From Gemmatimonadota bacterium (GTDB lineage Bacteria > Gemmatimonadota > Gemmatimonadetes > Longimicrobiales > Gaopeijiaceae), in assembly GCA_040882465.1 (NCBI GenBank), contig JBBEBG010000009.1, forward strand, positions 62,001 to 126,000: DNA of 64,000 bases, written 5' to 3'. The notes below the pieces were generated by a model. That model was not told where the DNA came from, did not search any database, and saw nothing but the letters and a program-made list of their open reading frames with translations. Shown piece by piece: positions 1 to 12,304 of the stretch. Both the position numbers and the translations under genes were made by a program. Numbering within the stretch: the stretch's first letter is position 1; every line of letters starts with the position of its first letter.

Positions 1-1136
1 GAGAGATCGCCGCCCTCGTGCGAGGAGAGGGTCAGGTAGAGAATCCGGTTCACATGGGGCCGGCCACCTCCGCCGAGGACTATGGCGTCGCGCTGGACCA
101 CGTCCTGGGCGACCCGGGCGTGGACGCGGCGATCGCGGCCTTCGTTCCGCCTCTCGGCGCGCGCCAGGAAAGCCTCGCCCAGAGCGTCGTGCGCGCCGCC
201 CGGAACCACCCGGAGACGCCCGTGCTCGCAGTTCTCATGAGCCGCCACGGGCTGACCGAGAGGCGGGCGGAGCTCCAGGCGGCCGGCATTCCGGTCTACA
301 TCTTTCCGGAGTCGGCCGCGCGCGCGCTCGCGGCACTCTGTCGCCACGGGCGATGGCTCGAACGGCCGGTCCAGGCTGCCGCGACCTTCGCGGTGGACGT
401 CCAGGGCATCCAGGTCCTCCTCGACAAGGCTCTCGGGGCGGGGCGGACGGCCCTCCGCGCCTTGGAAACACTCGACGTTCTCGAGGCTTACGGGATCCCG
501 ACCCGGAGGCCCATCCCCATCGCCTCGGCCGAGGAGGCCGTGGGGGCCGCGGAAAGGCTGGGTTACCCGGTGGTCCTCAAGGCCTTTTCCCCCCAAATTG
601 GATATGGTGGAGACGCGGATCCCCCCCTTTCTCCGCTCCGGGATCCGGGGAGGGTTCGAGACGAGTATCAGAGGCTGGCGGGGCGCGCGGCGAGCGGGAA
701 TGGCGAAGAGGCCGCCGAGCTTTTCATCGCGCCGGTCCCGGCCGGGGGGCGGGAGCTGTTCCTTGGAATGACGACGAACCCGGATTTCGGGCCGGTCCTT
801 TCCTTCGGACTTGGCGGCGTTCATGCCGAAACGCTCCGGGACGTCGCATTCCGCATCCCCCCGGTCACGGAGAGGGACGCCGAGGAAATGATCGGCTCGA
901 TCCGAAGCTTCCCCCTCCTGGATGGGTCCCGCGGGGAACCGCGCGTCCGGATTGACGCGATCGTCGAGGCGCTTCAGCGCCTCTCGCAGCTGGTGCAGGA
1001 TCATCCGTCCATCGCGGAGGTGGATGTGAATCCCCTCCTCGCGACCGCAGAGGGAGTGAGTGTGTTGGACGCCCGAATCGGAATCGCCGCTCCCGCGCCC
1101 GAACAATCCGTGAGAAGCGGTGTTTCGGAGCCCTGA
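1..1136 (+). CDS. ADP-forming acyl-CoA synthetase, C-terminal part (partial)
   Basis: This frame is open from base 3, so the gene begins before the window. A GTG at 18 is in frame but codes for an internal residue. The first part (NPV...AEDYGVAL..VLGDPGVDAAIAAFVPPL) matches the CoA-ligase subdomain of ADP-forming acetate/acyl-CoA synthetases. About 100 residues later comes the ATP-grasp half (ALETLDVLEAYGIPT, then LGYPVVLKAFSP, ending EVDVNPLL), which binds ATP in these enzymes. Family members interconvert acyl-CoA and acid with ATP formation or use. The usual HK-S-D-GGV stretch after the ATP-grasp lysine is replaced by a GYGGDADPP sequence, so this is a divergent member. Its substrate cannot be read from the sequence. 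The next gene starts 9 nt after the stop. Confidence 0.8.
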   Translation, partial: EIAALVRGEGQVENPVHMGPATSAEDYGVALDHVLGDPGVDAAIAAFVPPLGARQESLAQSVVRAARNHPETPVLAVLMSRHGLTERRAELQAAGIPVYIFPESAARALAALCRHGRWLERPVQAAATFAVDVQGIQVLLDKALGAGRTALRALETLDVLEAYGIPTRRPIPIASAEEAVGAAERLGYPVVLKAFSPQIGYGGDADPPLSPLRDPGRVRDEYQRLAGRAASGNGEEAAELFIAPVPAGGRELFLGMTTNPDFGPVLSFGLGGVHAETLRDVAFRIPPVTERDAEEMIGSIRSFPLLDGSRGEPRVRIDAIVEALQRLSQLVQDHPSIAEVDVNPLLATAEGVSVLDARIGIAAPAPEQSVRSGVSEP

Positions 1137-1145
1137 GGGCCGCCC

Positions 1146-1508
1146 ATGGGAAAATACGACGATATCTCCGAGTCTCGACTTCGAGCGGATTTGGTGGCCT
1201 TTGCCCGGCTCATCCTTCGATTGGATTCAGAGGACGGGGTCCTCACCTCCCCTGCGGACCTCCAGCGCCTGCTCGGAGATCTTCGCCAGAAGCTCTTCGC
1301 CTACGAAGTGCGACGAAGCCGGCTGGCCACCGATCCGCCGGGGGAGTTTGAAGGAGCGGAGAGCCGGGGGTCCGCACGAGTTACGGAAGCCGAGGATCCC
1401 GTTCTCAAGGAATCGCTGAAGGTCGTGCGCGAGGCGCTCCGCAGGAGCGAGGAGATGGTGCGCGAATGGGATGGAGTCCCACCCGAGGAGGACGACGAGC
1501 GTGAGTGA
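1146..1508 (+). CDS. Small hypothetical protein
   Basis: A 120-aa soluble, charged protein that I do not recognise. It is rich in Arg, Glu and Leu, looks largely helical (residues 8-60 and 85-110), and has no signal peptide, membrane segment or cysteine pair. It starts 9 nt after the acyl-CoA synthetase gene, and its TGA stop overlaps the GTG start of the next gene, so the three genes are probably one transcript. Codon use and close packing support a real gene, but nothing indicates its function. Confidence 0.55.
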   Translation: MGKYDDISESRLRADLVAFARLILRLDSEDGVLTSPADLQRLLGDLRQKLFAYEVRRSRLATDPPGEFEGAESRGSARVTEAEDPVLKESLKVVREALRRSEEMVREWDGVPPEEDDERE

Positions 1509-1974
1509 CGTCTCCCTCCCCTCCGATCGGGCCGCCGTCTGCGTCCAGCTCCTCCGGCAACAGGATCGGGCACTTCAGCTCCTTCAGCAGGCCCGGATGG
1601 AAACCGATGCGCCGGTCACCCGGTCGCTCCTCGCCCGGATCCGTGGTCAGGCGTCGGACGAGGTGGAGGCAGGTTTGAATCAGGCCGCCGACACCCTCGG
1701 GACCGCGATCCAGGCCGTGCAGTACTGCCAATCCGAGCTCCGCCGCGAGCTCATCACCGCTCGCGGCAAGCCCTCGTCCGCAGTGCGAGACGAGCTCCCT
1801 GCCGCCCTCGCGAGATTCCTCGCCGAGCGGGCGAGCGCCCCTGGCTTCTCCTACGAGACCGCGCACGACCCCGTGCGCGGCTGGGTCGTCCACTGGAAGC
1901 AGGTCACGGCGGACGGAACCGTGCGGGGAGCGGGCCACCTCTGCGAGCGCCCCCACGCCTGGTTGGACGAATAA
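1501..1974 (+). CDS. Hypothetical protein
   Basis: A 157-aa protein of unknown function. I chose the GTG at 1501 because it overlaps the stop of the preceding gene by 8 nt, which is typical translational coupling. An ATG at 1471 in the same frame would add ten residues buried in the upstream gene. Residues 15-85 look helical and Gln/Arg-rich (LLRQQDRALQLL, QAADTLGTAIQAV). The C-terminal third (GWVVHWKQVTADGTVRGAG) looks like beta strands. There is no signal peptide. It is convergent with the HNH gene about 70 bp away. Confidence 0.55.
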   Translation: MSDVSLPSDRAAVCVQLLRQQDRALQLLQQARMETDAPVTRSLLARIRGQASDEVEAGLNQAADTLGTAIQAVQYCQSELRRELITARGKPSSAVRDELPAALARFLAERASAPGFSYETAHDPVRGWVVHWKQVTADGTVRGAGHLCERPHAWLDE

Positions 1975-2044
1975 CCGGCGGGCACGGCGAAGTGGCGTGA
2001 CGTGGCGCCATGCGCTCCTACAAGAGGTCGCGTAGGGTGGGGGC

Positions 2045-2632
2045 TTAGAGTCCCGCGAGGCCGGCAACCGCCGAATGCATGTCCGTTCCAGCGATCAGGG
2101 CCAGCGCATCCTGCCCATAGAACATCGCGATCCAACGCGCCTGGGTCTCGGTGACGCGCCGGACAGCCCAGACCAGGTGCACGTAGTTCGGTTCGCCGGG
2201 AACGCCGCGGAGCGGCATGTGGGCCTGCCCCGGCGTCTGATTCCCCTTCCGATTGTTGCACGTGGAGCATGCGGTCACGACGTTCGACCAACCGTTTCCC
2301 CCTCCTTGCGATACCGGAATCACGTGGTCGCGGGTGAGGAATTGGCGCCCCTTCAACTCCCGCCGGTGGCGGCCGCAATACTGGCAGGAATAGTCGTCGC
2401 GGGCGAAGAGAAAGGTGTTCGTCACCTGGCGCCTGAACCGCCGCGGAACATGGACGAAGCGCACCAAGCGGATCACCGCCGGAAAGGGGAGGTCGTCCCT
2501 TTCGGAGCGGAATCGGCGCGCTTCGTCCACCTCGAGGACCTCGGCCTTGCGGTCGAGGACGAGGCGGATCGCCCGGCGCGGGGGGACGAGGGTGAGGGGT
2601 TCGAACGAAGCGTTCAGCGCGAGGCACCCCAT
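2045..2632 (-). CDS. HNH endonuclease family protein
   Basis: A 195-aa HNH nuclease-type protein. A treble-clef zinc site is formed by CxxC at residues 83/86 and CxxC at 122/125. The catalytic core lies between them: the DH of LTRDHVIPVSQGG at 102-103 and N117, with N126 just after the second CxxC. The N-terminal MGCLALNASFEPL block is typical of the widespread stand-alone bacterial HNH family (McrA-like), whose role is unclear; DNA cleavage or repair is assumed. The start at 2632 begins at that conserved block, and an upstream in-frame extension of 16 residues looks non-coding. It lies about 150 nt downstream of priA on the same strand. Confidence 0.85.
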   Translation of the reverse strand: MGCLALNASFEPLTLVPPRRAIRLVLDRKAEVLEVDEARRFRSERDDLPFPAVIRLVRFVHVPRRFRRQVTNTFLFARDDYSCQYCGRHRRELKGRQFLTRDHVIPVSQGGGNGWSNVVTACSTCNNRKGNQTPGQAHMPLRGVPGEPNYVHLVWAVRRVTETQARWIAMFYGQDALALIAGTDMHSAVAGLAGL

Positions 2633-2784
2633 CGAGATCGCTCCCTCCAGCGAAGATGGCGGCGGGGATCCCGTGGGCACGGACCCGCCGCTCGCATAAT
2701 ACCCCGCGGACCGTCCGGCGGTTGCGAGAAAGCTACCCGGGTGAACATTCCCGGTCCAGCCGGCCGGCCGGGCCCCCGTGCGAT

Positions 2785-5253
2785 TCAGAGGAGGGCCACA
2801 GGGTCCCGGTCCACCACGAGGCGCACGTCACCGGCCGGGAGGGCGAACTCATCCTGGACGGCGCGCAGCAGGGTCGTCACTCCCCCGGCCAGGCGGCCCC
2901 GCAGGAAGAAGTGCCAGCGCCACCGGCCGTGAAGCCGCTCGATGGGAGAGGGGGCCGGGCCGACCAGTTCGAGACCTCGCCCCTCCGGCCCCTTCATCCG
3001 TTCCCGGAGCCAGCCTACGACCCGCTCGGCGGCGTCGGCGGCGAGAGCCCGATCGGGTGAGCTTACTACGACGTTCACCAGCCGGACGTGGGGTGGATAA
3101 GGTGGGCTTCTCCGCTCTTCGAGCTCCCGCCTGACGAATCCCACCACGTCGTGCGCGAGGGCGGTCTGGATGACGTAGTGCTCGGGAAGCGACGTCTGGA
3201 TGACGACTTGTCCTCCAAGGTCCCCGCGCCCCGCCCGTCCGGCGACCTGGCTGAGGAGCTGGAAGGACCGTTCGCTGGCTCGGAAGTCCGGAAGGTGGAT
3301 CCCGACATCGGCATTCACGACTCCGACCAGGGTGACCCGGGGGAAGTCGAGGCCCTTCGCGATCATCTGGGTGCCGAGGAGGATGTCCACCTCGTGGCGC
3401 TCGACCCGCCCAAGGATCTCGTGGTGCGACCAACGTCCCGAGGTCGTATCCACGTCCATCCGTGCGATCCGCGCTGCTGGAAAGGTCATCGCCACCGCCC
3501 GCTCCACCCGCTCCGTCCCGGCCCCCTGGAGCGACACCTCCTGGCTTCCACAGGAGCGGCACCTTTCGGGCGGGGCCTCTTCGTGGCGGCAGTGATGGCA
3601 GAGGAGCCGCTTTCGCGCGCGATGGTAGGTGAGGGAGACAGAGCAGTTTGGACACTCCTGAACCTCTCCGCACGCGCGGCACTGCACGAAAGAAGCAAAC
3701 CCTCTTCGGTTCAGGAGAAGGATCGTCTGCTCTTCGCGGGCAAGCCTTTCCCGCACCGCCGCGACGAGCCTGGGCGAGAGAATCCCCTCCCCCCCGTCCG
3801 ATCCCGCCGCCGCGGGACGGACCCTTCTCAGATCTACGATCTCGACCGGGGGAAGACGGCGCCCCCCGATCCGATCGGGGAGGGAGAGAAGCCGAAACTT
3901 CCCCGTTTCGGCGTTTCGCCAGCTCTCGAGTGAGGGAGTCGCGCTGCCGAGGATGCAGAGGGCTCCCGCCAGTCGAGCGCGCACGACGGCCACGTCGCGC
4001 GCCTGATAACGTGGTGCCTCGGACTGCTTGTACGAGGTGTCGTGCTCCTCGTCCACGACGATCGCACCGAGGTTGGGTACGGGCGCGAATAGCGCGGAGC
4101 GGGCGCCCACCACGACCCGCTTCGCCCCGGCGCGGATCTGCCGCCACTGATCGAACCGCTCTCCGGCCGAAAGCGCCGAGTGGAGCACCGCCACTTCGCT
4201 CCCGAACCATCCCCTGAATCGCGCCACCGCTTGGGGAGTGAGCGCGATCTCGGGGACGAGGACGATCGCGGACTTACCGCGGCGTCCCACGATTTCTTCG
4301 AGGATCCGCCCGTACACGAGGGTCTTCCCCGACCCGGTCACTCCGTGCAGGAGGAAGGGTGCGGGCCTTCGGGTGTCGGCTGCCCCGACGATTTCGGTGA
4401 CCGCGGCGGACTGGGCCGGAGTGGGATCGTGCGTGGGAACCGGGGGAATGTCGCCGTCGTGGAAGGGGTCGCGCATGACCTCGACCTCCTCTACCGCAAC
4501 GAGGCCCTTGTCTTCGAGAGCCGAGACGACCGAGCGCGAGAACCCCTCGTCGTCGAGGACGACCCCGAGCTCGCAGGCGCCCCCGGACGCCTCCAGAAGC
4601 TCGTAACACGCCCGTTGACGCCCCGCCCGTCCGAATCGCTCGTCCCTCTCGGCGAGGTCTGGGATCCAGTGCTTGAGCCGCATGACCTTGCGCGTCCGGA
4701 TCGGCGGATCCGGCGGCGGGAGGGTCTCGTGCTCGAGGAGCCCTTCCCCGGTCAATCTGCGGAGCGCGGGCCAGACGGCCCGCTTCGCGAGCGCATGCCG
4801 GAGTGCTCCCACCCGCGCTTCCCCGCCCCGCCGTCCGACCGCCTCGAGCAGCTCGCGCGCCGACGCCGGAAGTCCGCCCTCCTTTTCCGAGACTTCGAGA
4901 CGATGCCGGCCGGCCGGGGTGAGGCGAACGACCTCGCGTGCCCCATCGGAGAGGACAGAGGGAAGGAAAGAGCGGAGTGTGATCCCGAGCGGCGCCACGT
5001 AGTAGTCCGCCACCCAGCGCGCCAGCGCGAAAAGCTCCGGGGGAACGGAAGGAACGCGCTCCAGGACATCCCGTACCGGCCGGATACCGGAGATTCCCTC
5101 CGGGTCCCCTTCGCCCGCTATCCAGCCGACCTTTTCCGACTGCTGGAACGGAACGAGAACCCGGGTCCCGGGGGGGGGAACCGGCCCTTCGAGACGGTAG
5201 GTGAAGGTGCGGTGGAGCGGGAGGGGGAGAGCCACCTCCACGTGGCTCGTCAT
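2785..5253 (-). CDS. priA: Primosomal protein N' (replication restart helicase PriA)
   Basis: An 822-aa PriA. It is a superfamily 2 DNA helicase that recognises stalled forks and reloads the replicative helicase. The N-terminal DNA-binding domain starts HVEVALPLPLHRTFTYR. Walker A (GVTGSGKT) is at residues 304-311 and the DEEH Walker B at 401-404. LLLNRRGF is at about 512-519. Eight zinc cysteines follow in four pairs (C525/C528, C534/C537, C552/C555, C565/C568). Helicase domain 2 has the DVDTTSGR and GTQMIAKGLDFP blocks. The start at 5253 matches the family N-terminus. An in-frame extension upstream would run into the methyltransferase gene, whose stop is 40 nt away. The length is normal for PriA. 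Confidence 0.97.
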   Translation of the reverse strand: MTSHVEVALPLPLHRTFTYRLEGPVPPPGTRVLVPFQQSEKVGWIAGEGDPEGISGIRPVRDVLERVPSVPPELFALARWVADYYVAPLGITLRSFLPSVLSDGAREVVRLTPAGRHRLEVSEKEGGLPASARELLEAVGRRGGEARVGALRHALAKRAVWPALRRLTGEGLLEHETLPPPDPPIRTRKVMRLKHWIPDLAERDERFGRAGRQRACYELLEASGGACELGVVLDDEGFSRSVVSALEDKGLVAVEEVEVMRDPFHDGDIPPVPTHDPTPAQSAAVTEIVGAADTRRPAPFLLHGVTGSGKTLVYGRILEEIVGRRGKSAIVLVPEIALTPQAVARFRGWFGSEVAVLHSALSAGERFDQWRQIRAGAKRVVVGARSALFAPVPNLGAIVVDEEHDTSYKQSEAPRYQARDVAVVRARLAGALCILGSATPSLESWRNAETGKFRLLSLPDRIGGRRLPPVEIVDLRRVRPAAAGSDGGEGILSPRLVAAVRERLAREEQTILLLNRRGFASFVQCRACGEVQECPNCSVSLTYHRARKRLLCHHCRHEEAPPERCRSCGSQEVSLQGAGTERVERAVAMTFPAARIARMDVDTTSGRWSHHEILGRVERHEVDILLGTQMIAKGLDFPRVTLVGVVNADVGIHLPDFRASERSFQLLSQVAGRAGRGDLGGQVVIQTSLPEHYVIQTALAHDVVGFVRRELEERRSPPYPPHVRLVNVVVSSPDRALAADAAERVVGWLRERMKGPEGRGLELVGPAPSPIERLHGRWRWHFFLRGRLAGGVTTLLRAVQDEFALPAGDVRLVVDRDPVALL

Positions 5254-5293
5254 GGGGTCGAGGGGGTCTCCCGCTTTCCCGCGAGCCCGAGCG

Positions 5294-6202
5294 TCACCGC
5301 TCCCCGCTCTGGAGGAAGAGAGGAAGGTCCACGGTCTCCGCGTGTGGTGCCCCGGCCTCCGCCGGCTCACCGTCGTTGGCTCCCGCCGTTTTCCACCCGG
5401 TGATCAGGTCAAGTCCGAGGACCCGCTCGCGCGTGAGAAGGCGGTGAACCTCCCGTTCGCGCGCGAGCGCCGCCTGGACGCCGCGCCACCCCCACCGACG
5501 CCAGGCGCGGCGGAGGATCCCGATCTTTTCACCCAGGGTGAACATCTCCGCGAAATCGGGGAAGGGCTTCGTGAGATGCGAGCGGAAAGCGGTGTCCTCG
5601 TCCGACCACGCCTCGGTATGAAGGCGCTCCACACCGGCGGCTCGAAGGATCTTCTTCAACTCGACGAGCATGAGGGGGCGCGCTCCGAGGTGCCGGGTGA
5701 GAACGGTCTGGCGACGCGGGTCCACCGGCGCCTGCCAGACGAGCTGGACGAGGACGATCCGCCCGCCGGGCTTGGTTACGCGCACGAGCTCGGTCACGGC
5801 CGTCTCGGGATCCGCGCTCGCCGTGAGGCCGATCTCCCCCACGGCCACGTCGAAGACCCCGTCCCGGTAAGGGAGATCCTCCATCGAGCCGCGTTGGAAG
5901 TGAAGGCGTTCGCCGAGCCCCTTGGCCTTCGCGCGCGCCACGGCGGCCTCGACGAGCTCGGGATCTTCGTCCACCCCTTCTCCCTGGGCCCCGAACTCCT
6001 CCACGAAGTAGGTGAGCGTCGTCCCCTGCCCGCATGCCGCAACGAGGAGCTCGTTCCCCTGGGAGAGCTCGGTGAGGAGGGCGATCTGGTGGTAGAGCTC
6101 CTTCCCTCCGGGCGGAAAGAGGGTCCGGCGGCTGAGCCGGACCAGGTCCAGCATAGACGGGATGGCGCCCGCGGCGAGCGGCCTCGCGTACGACGCGTTC
6201 AT
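5294..6202 (-). CDS. SAM-dependent class I methyltransferase
   Basis: A 302-aa methyltransferase of the UbiE/type 11 kind. Motif I (ELLVAACGQGTTL, residues 51-63) binds SAM, an acidic GVDED follows at 77-81, the motif II region reads DGVFDVAVGEIGL, and motif III is KPGGRIVLVQLVW. The substrate is unknown. The ATG at 6202 gives the family-like N-terminus and lies 16 nt after the CcmH-like gene upstream. Longer in-frame starts would run through that gene. It probably shares a transcript with ccmH-like and priA. Confidence 0.85.
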   Translation of the reverse strand: MNASYARPLAAGAIPSMLDLVRLSRRTLFPPGGKELYHQIALLTELSQGNELLVAACGQGTTLTYFVEEFGAQGEGVDEDPELVEAAVARAKAKGLGERLHFQRGSMEDLPYRDGVFDVAVGEIGLTASADPETAVTELVRVTKPGGRIVLVQLVWQAPVDPRRQTVLTRHLGARPLMLVELKKILRAAGVERLHTEAWSDEDTAFRSHLTKPFPDFAEMFTLGEKIGILRRAWRRWGWRGVQAALAREREVHRLLTRERVLGLDLITGWKTAGANDGEPAEAGAPHAETVDLPLFLQSGER

Positions 6203-6218
6203 GACGGAGGCGTCGCCT

Positions 6219-6737
6219 TCAGAACGACGGATCCTCGTTGAGCTCGATCTCGCGAATTGCCGAGCGGAGCCGCTCCTCTTCGTCCTGCGAGATACGGGCT
6301 GCATGCCCTGAGGATGAGGCCGGACCCCCATCCCGCCGCGGGGGCCCGAAGCGCCGGAGGGCCGTGACCACGACCACCGCGCCGACGACCAGCCCGATCG
6401 GGGGGAGGAGCCAGGCCCAGAGCCCCCAGCCGCTCCCTTGGGGGACGGCTCGATACCGTTCGCCATGGTTCGCCAGCATCCACTCGACGAGCTCTTCTGA
6501 AGTCCAACCCTGGTATGCCAACGCCTGGATCGAGTCCCGAAGCGCAACGGACTGGGCGGCGGTGCAGACCTCGAGCATGAATCCCGGGCAAAACGGAGAG
6601 TAGAGCCGGGAAATCGCCTCGGTCGCCTCGGGATGCGGCCGAAACGCCTCACCCTCCATCCCCTCGGGGATCTGGCCGGCCAGGAAGGCCGGCCCCGAAA
6701 GGACGAGAACCAGGACTGCGAGAAGGAACGCGCGCAT
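6219..6737 (-). CDS. CcmH-like cytochrome c biogenesis protein
   Basis: A 172-aa membrane-anchored protein. An N-terminal signal/anchor (residues 1-21) is followed by a periplasmic segment with two cysteines, C50 and C58, in SPFCPGFMLEVCTAAQS, then LRDSI and WTSEELVEWM. A transmembrane helix (about 104-127) and a charged tail complete it. The layout matches CcmH/CycL, which reduces apocytochrome c thiols for heme attachment, including the short helical bundle after the Cys motif. The classical motif is LRCxxCQ with CxxC, but here the cysteines are eight residues apart, so thiol-disulfide chemistry is less certain. The presence of ccdA and three heme-bearing proteins in this window fits a role in cytochrome maturation. 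Confidence 0.7.
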   Translation of the reverse strand: MRAFLLAVLVLVLSGPAFLAGQIPEGMEGEAFRPHPEATEAISRLYSPFCPGFMLEVCTAAQSVALRDSIQALAYQGWTSEELVEWMLANHGERYRAVPQGSGWGLWAWLLPPIGLVVGAVVVVTALRRFGPPRRDGGPASSSGHAARISQDEEERLRSAIREIELNEDPSF

Positions 6738-6859
6738 CGGGAGGCTCCCGGATCAAAATGCGGATCGGGATGAGGCGATAAGTTGAAAGATGAGGGGTTT
6801 GGAGGGCGGGCTCAAGTCGAACGATGCGGAAATGGCGCCCCTGCTGGTGTTTCTTTTAC

Positions 6860-7831
6860 TCAGGCACGCCCCGCCAGGGCGGTGAGCGTGCCCACTGCGG
6901 CCATTCCCGTACGAACGGGCTCGTACCCCCCCTCCAGGAGGGCGAGGACCCTTCCGGCGCAGCCCCGCCCGGCCCATCCCATCACGGATCGTGCGAAGGC
7001 ATGGAAGTCCTCCGGCTCCAGGAGGAGCCCGCCGAGCGGGTCGCCGGCCAGGGCGTCGAACCCGGCCGAGATCAGGATGAAGTCCGGTGTGAAGCTCCGC
7101 TCCGCTTCCTGGAGCGCACCGGCGAACGCCTCTGCGTAAACTTCTCGGCTCGTTCCGGCGCCGATCGGCACGTTCAATGTCGTCCCCCTCCCCCTTCCGG
7201 CACCGCGCTCATCCTCTCCCCCCGTCCCCGGATAAAAGGGCCACTGGTGGAGCGAGAGGTAAAAAACCGAGGGATCCTCGTAGAAGATGTCCTGGGTCCC
7301 ATTCCCATGGTGGACGTCCCAGTCCACGATCGCGACGCGCTCCGCCGCGCCACTCGCCTGGAGGTGGCGCGCCACGACCGCGACATGGTTCACTGGACAG
7401 AACCCCATCGCGCGTTCCGCGGAGGCATGGTGCCCCGGCGGACGCGTCGCCACGAAGGCGTTCCGCAACCGGCCGGCCGCAATCCGCTCGGACGCCTCGA
7501 GGGCGCACCCCGCGCTGCCGAGGATCGCCTCCCATGAGGCTCCGGAAAGTGGCACCTCTTCTCCCGCGAGGACCGGGTTCCCCGTCTCCCCAGCGCGTGC
7601 CGAGGCCTCATGCACCCGCTCCAGATGCACAGGCGGATGTACGCGGGAAAGCTCCTCCAGCGTCGCGAGGCGCCCCTCGAGCTGTTCGACCCGGCCATGC
7701 AGGAGAGGAAGGGCGCGCCCGACCGCGTCGGCGAGTGCGGGGAGACGACCCTGGTGCTCCGGATGGCCCCACCCAGGATCGTGGAGCGCGGCCGCGGCAG
7801 GAATGAAAAGTCCAGTCGCCCGATCAGTCAT
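6860..7831 (-). CDS. Histone deacetylase family hydrolase
   Basis: A 323-aa arginase/deacetylase-fold zinc amidohydrolase of the acetoin-utilisation/HDAC class. Catalytic features are HH at 134-135 (RPPGHHA), the zinc ligands D172 and H174 in IVDWDVHHGNGTQ, D259 in SAGFDAL and the late LLEGGY. Bacterial members remove acetyl groups from polyamines, lysine side chains or small amides; the substrate here is unknown. The ATG at 7831 was chosen because it gives the usual family N-terminus, 33 nt after carB. An alternative start eight codons upstream is possible. It probably sits at the end of the carB transcript. Confidence 0.88.
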   Translation of the reverse strand: MTDRATGLFIPAAAALHDPGWGHPEHQGRLPALADAVGRALPLLHGRVEQLEGRLATLEELSRVHPPVHLERVHEASARAGETGNPVLAGEEVPLSGASWEAILGSAGCALEASERIAAGRLRNAFVATRPPGHHASAERAMGFCPVNHVAVVARHLQASGAAERVAIVDWDVHHGNGTQDIFYEDPSVFYLSLHQWPFYPGTGGEDERGAGRGRGTTLNVPIGAGTSREVYAEAFAGALQEAERSFTPDFILISAGFDALAGDPLGGLLLEPEDFHAFARSVMGWAGRGCAGRVLALLEGGYEPVRTGMAAVGTLTALAGRA

Positions 7832-7864
7832 CGCGCCTCCGTCCTGGCCGCGCACGCCTTCGTG

Positions 7865-11167
<3,303 letters not shown>

Positions 11168-11430
11168 GCGAGGTCAACCGGGATGTGAGCGGAAAAGGCG
11201 GGAGCGGGACGAGCTCGGCTCGGGTGTGGCGGCGATAAGCTCGTCCGTATGGGGAGTGAAATCAAGGCGAGCGCCGGGGAGGCAATCCCCCGCCGTCTGC
11301 GTCTGGTTGTGTGAGGCCACTCCGTCTTCGTATCCTGTCACTTCCCAGGAAGTCGGGCCCATCCACGCCGCGCTCCGGAGCTCCGGAGGCAGGGGACCGA
11401 TCCAGACTGAAGAGGAGAGAGAGAGAAGCG

Positions 11431-12105
11431 ATGAATCGTCGATTCGAAACCTTCGCCGTGGCGATTGCCGCGGCCCTGTTGTTGGCCCCCGCGGCCGTGA
11501 GCGCGCAGCAACAGCAGCAGCCCATGGGATTTTTCATCACGAGCGTCGGGCTCGGGGACGGCGCGAACCTCGGCGGCCTGGCCGGGGCGGATGCCCACTG
11601 CCAGGCGCTCGCGCAGGCGGCCGGCGCAGGGAACCGCACCTGGCGCGCCTACCTGAGCGCGGCGGCGGCAGGGGGCCAGCCCCCCGTGAACGCGCGCGAT
11701 CGGATCGGAAGCGGACCCTGGTTCAATGCGTCCGGACAGCGCATCGCCTGGGACGTCGCGGACCTTCACGGCGACTACCAGCGCGACTCGAACAACATCC
11801 GAAAGCCGGCTGCGCTGAACGAGCGGGGCGAGCAGGTGAACGGCGTGGGGGACCAGCCGAACCAGCACGACATCCTCACGGGCTCCGACTCGCACGGCCG
11901 GCTCCTCCTCGGCGCCGCGGCCGTCACGACCTGCAACAACTGGACGAGTAACGCCCCCGAAGGGCGGGCCATGCTCGGGCACCACGACCGCCTCGGCGGA
12001 GCGAACGCCTCGTGGAACGCGGTGCATGCGAGCAACGGATGTGGGCAGGAAAACTTGGTGGCGACCGGCGGGGCGGGGCTCTTTTACTGCTTCGCGGCGG
12101 ACTGA
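11431..12105 (+). CDS. Secreted lectin/endostatin-fold protein
   Basis: A 224-aa exported protein with a clear signal peptide (residues 1-26, ending AVSAQ). The mature part resembles the DUF1554-like / endostatin-like C-type lectin fold found in bacterial surface proteins: GGLAGADAHCQALAQAAGAG near the start, TWRAYLS, then LTGSDSHGRLL, CNNWTS and GLFYCFAAD at the end. Four cysteines probably form disulfides. Its function and ligand are unknown. The ATG at 11431 follows a purine-rich GAGGAGAG ribosome site; a longer in-frame start would lack a signal peptide. It is a single gene, divergent from carB. Confidence 0.75.
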   Translation: MNRRFETFAVAIAAALLLAPAAVSAQQQQQPMGFFITSVGLGDGANLGGLAGADAHCQALAQAAGAGNRTWRAYLSAAAAGGQPPVNARDRIGSGPWFNASGQRIAWDVADLHGDYQRDSNNIRKPAALNERGEQVNGVGDQPNQHDILTGSDSHGRLLLGAAAVTTCNNWTSNAPEGRAMLGHHDRLGGANASWNAVHASNGCGQENLVATGGAGLFYCFAAD

Positions 12106-12183
12106 CCGGACCGGGCGATGCCGGCCGCGGCGGCGCAACCGCAGGGGCCGGTGATGTTCGGACCTCCGGAACGGGTCCGGGAG

Positions 12184-12294
12184 TCAGTCTCCCTTCTCGG
12201 ATTCCTTCCGGAGGGCGGTCCTGAGGGCAAAGGCGAACCCTCCCCAGACGATTGAAACGATCACGATCATCGTGACCCAGGTGGCGACGGTCAT
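12184..12294 (-). CDS. MetS-family NSS transporter small subunit
   Basis: A 36-aa single-span membrane protein: a hydrophobic helix (about residues 4-24, ending VWGGFAFALRTAL) and a short charged tail (RKESEKGD). The WGG in the helix, the Arg-rich exit and the length match the MetS/MaAIMP small subunit that accompanies sodium symporters of the NSS family (methionine/alanine import in Corynebacterium). It starts 10 nt downstream of the preceding lipoprotein gene. It is the last gene of a nine-gene run that also contains an NSS symporter 5.6 kb upstream. Its small size makes this a family-pattern call, not a proven one. Confidence 0.65.
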   Translation of the reverse strand: MTVATWVTMIVIVSIVWGGFAFALRTALRKESEKGD

Positions 12295-12304
12295 GCGAGG
12301 GCCC

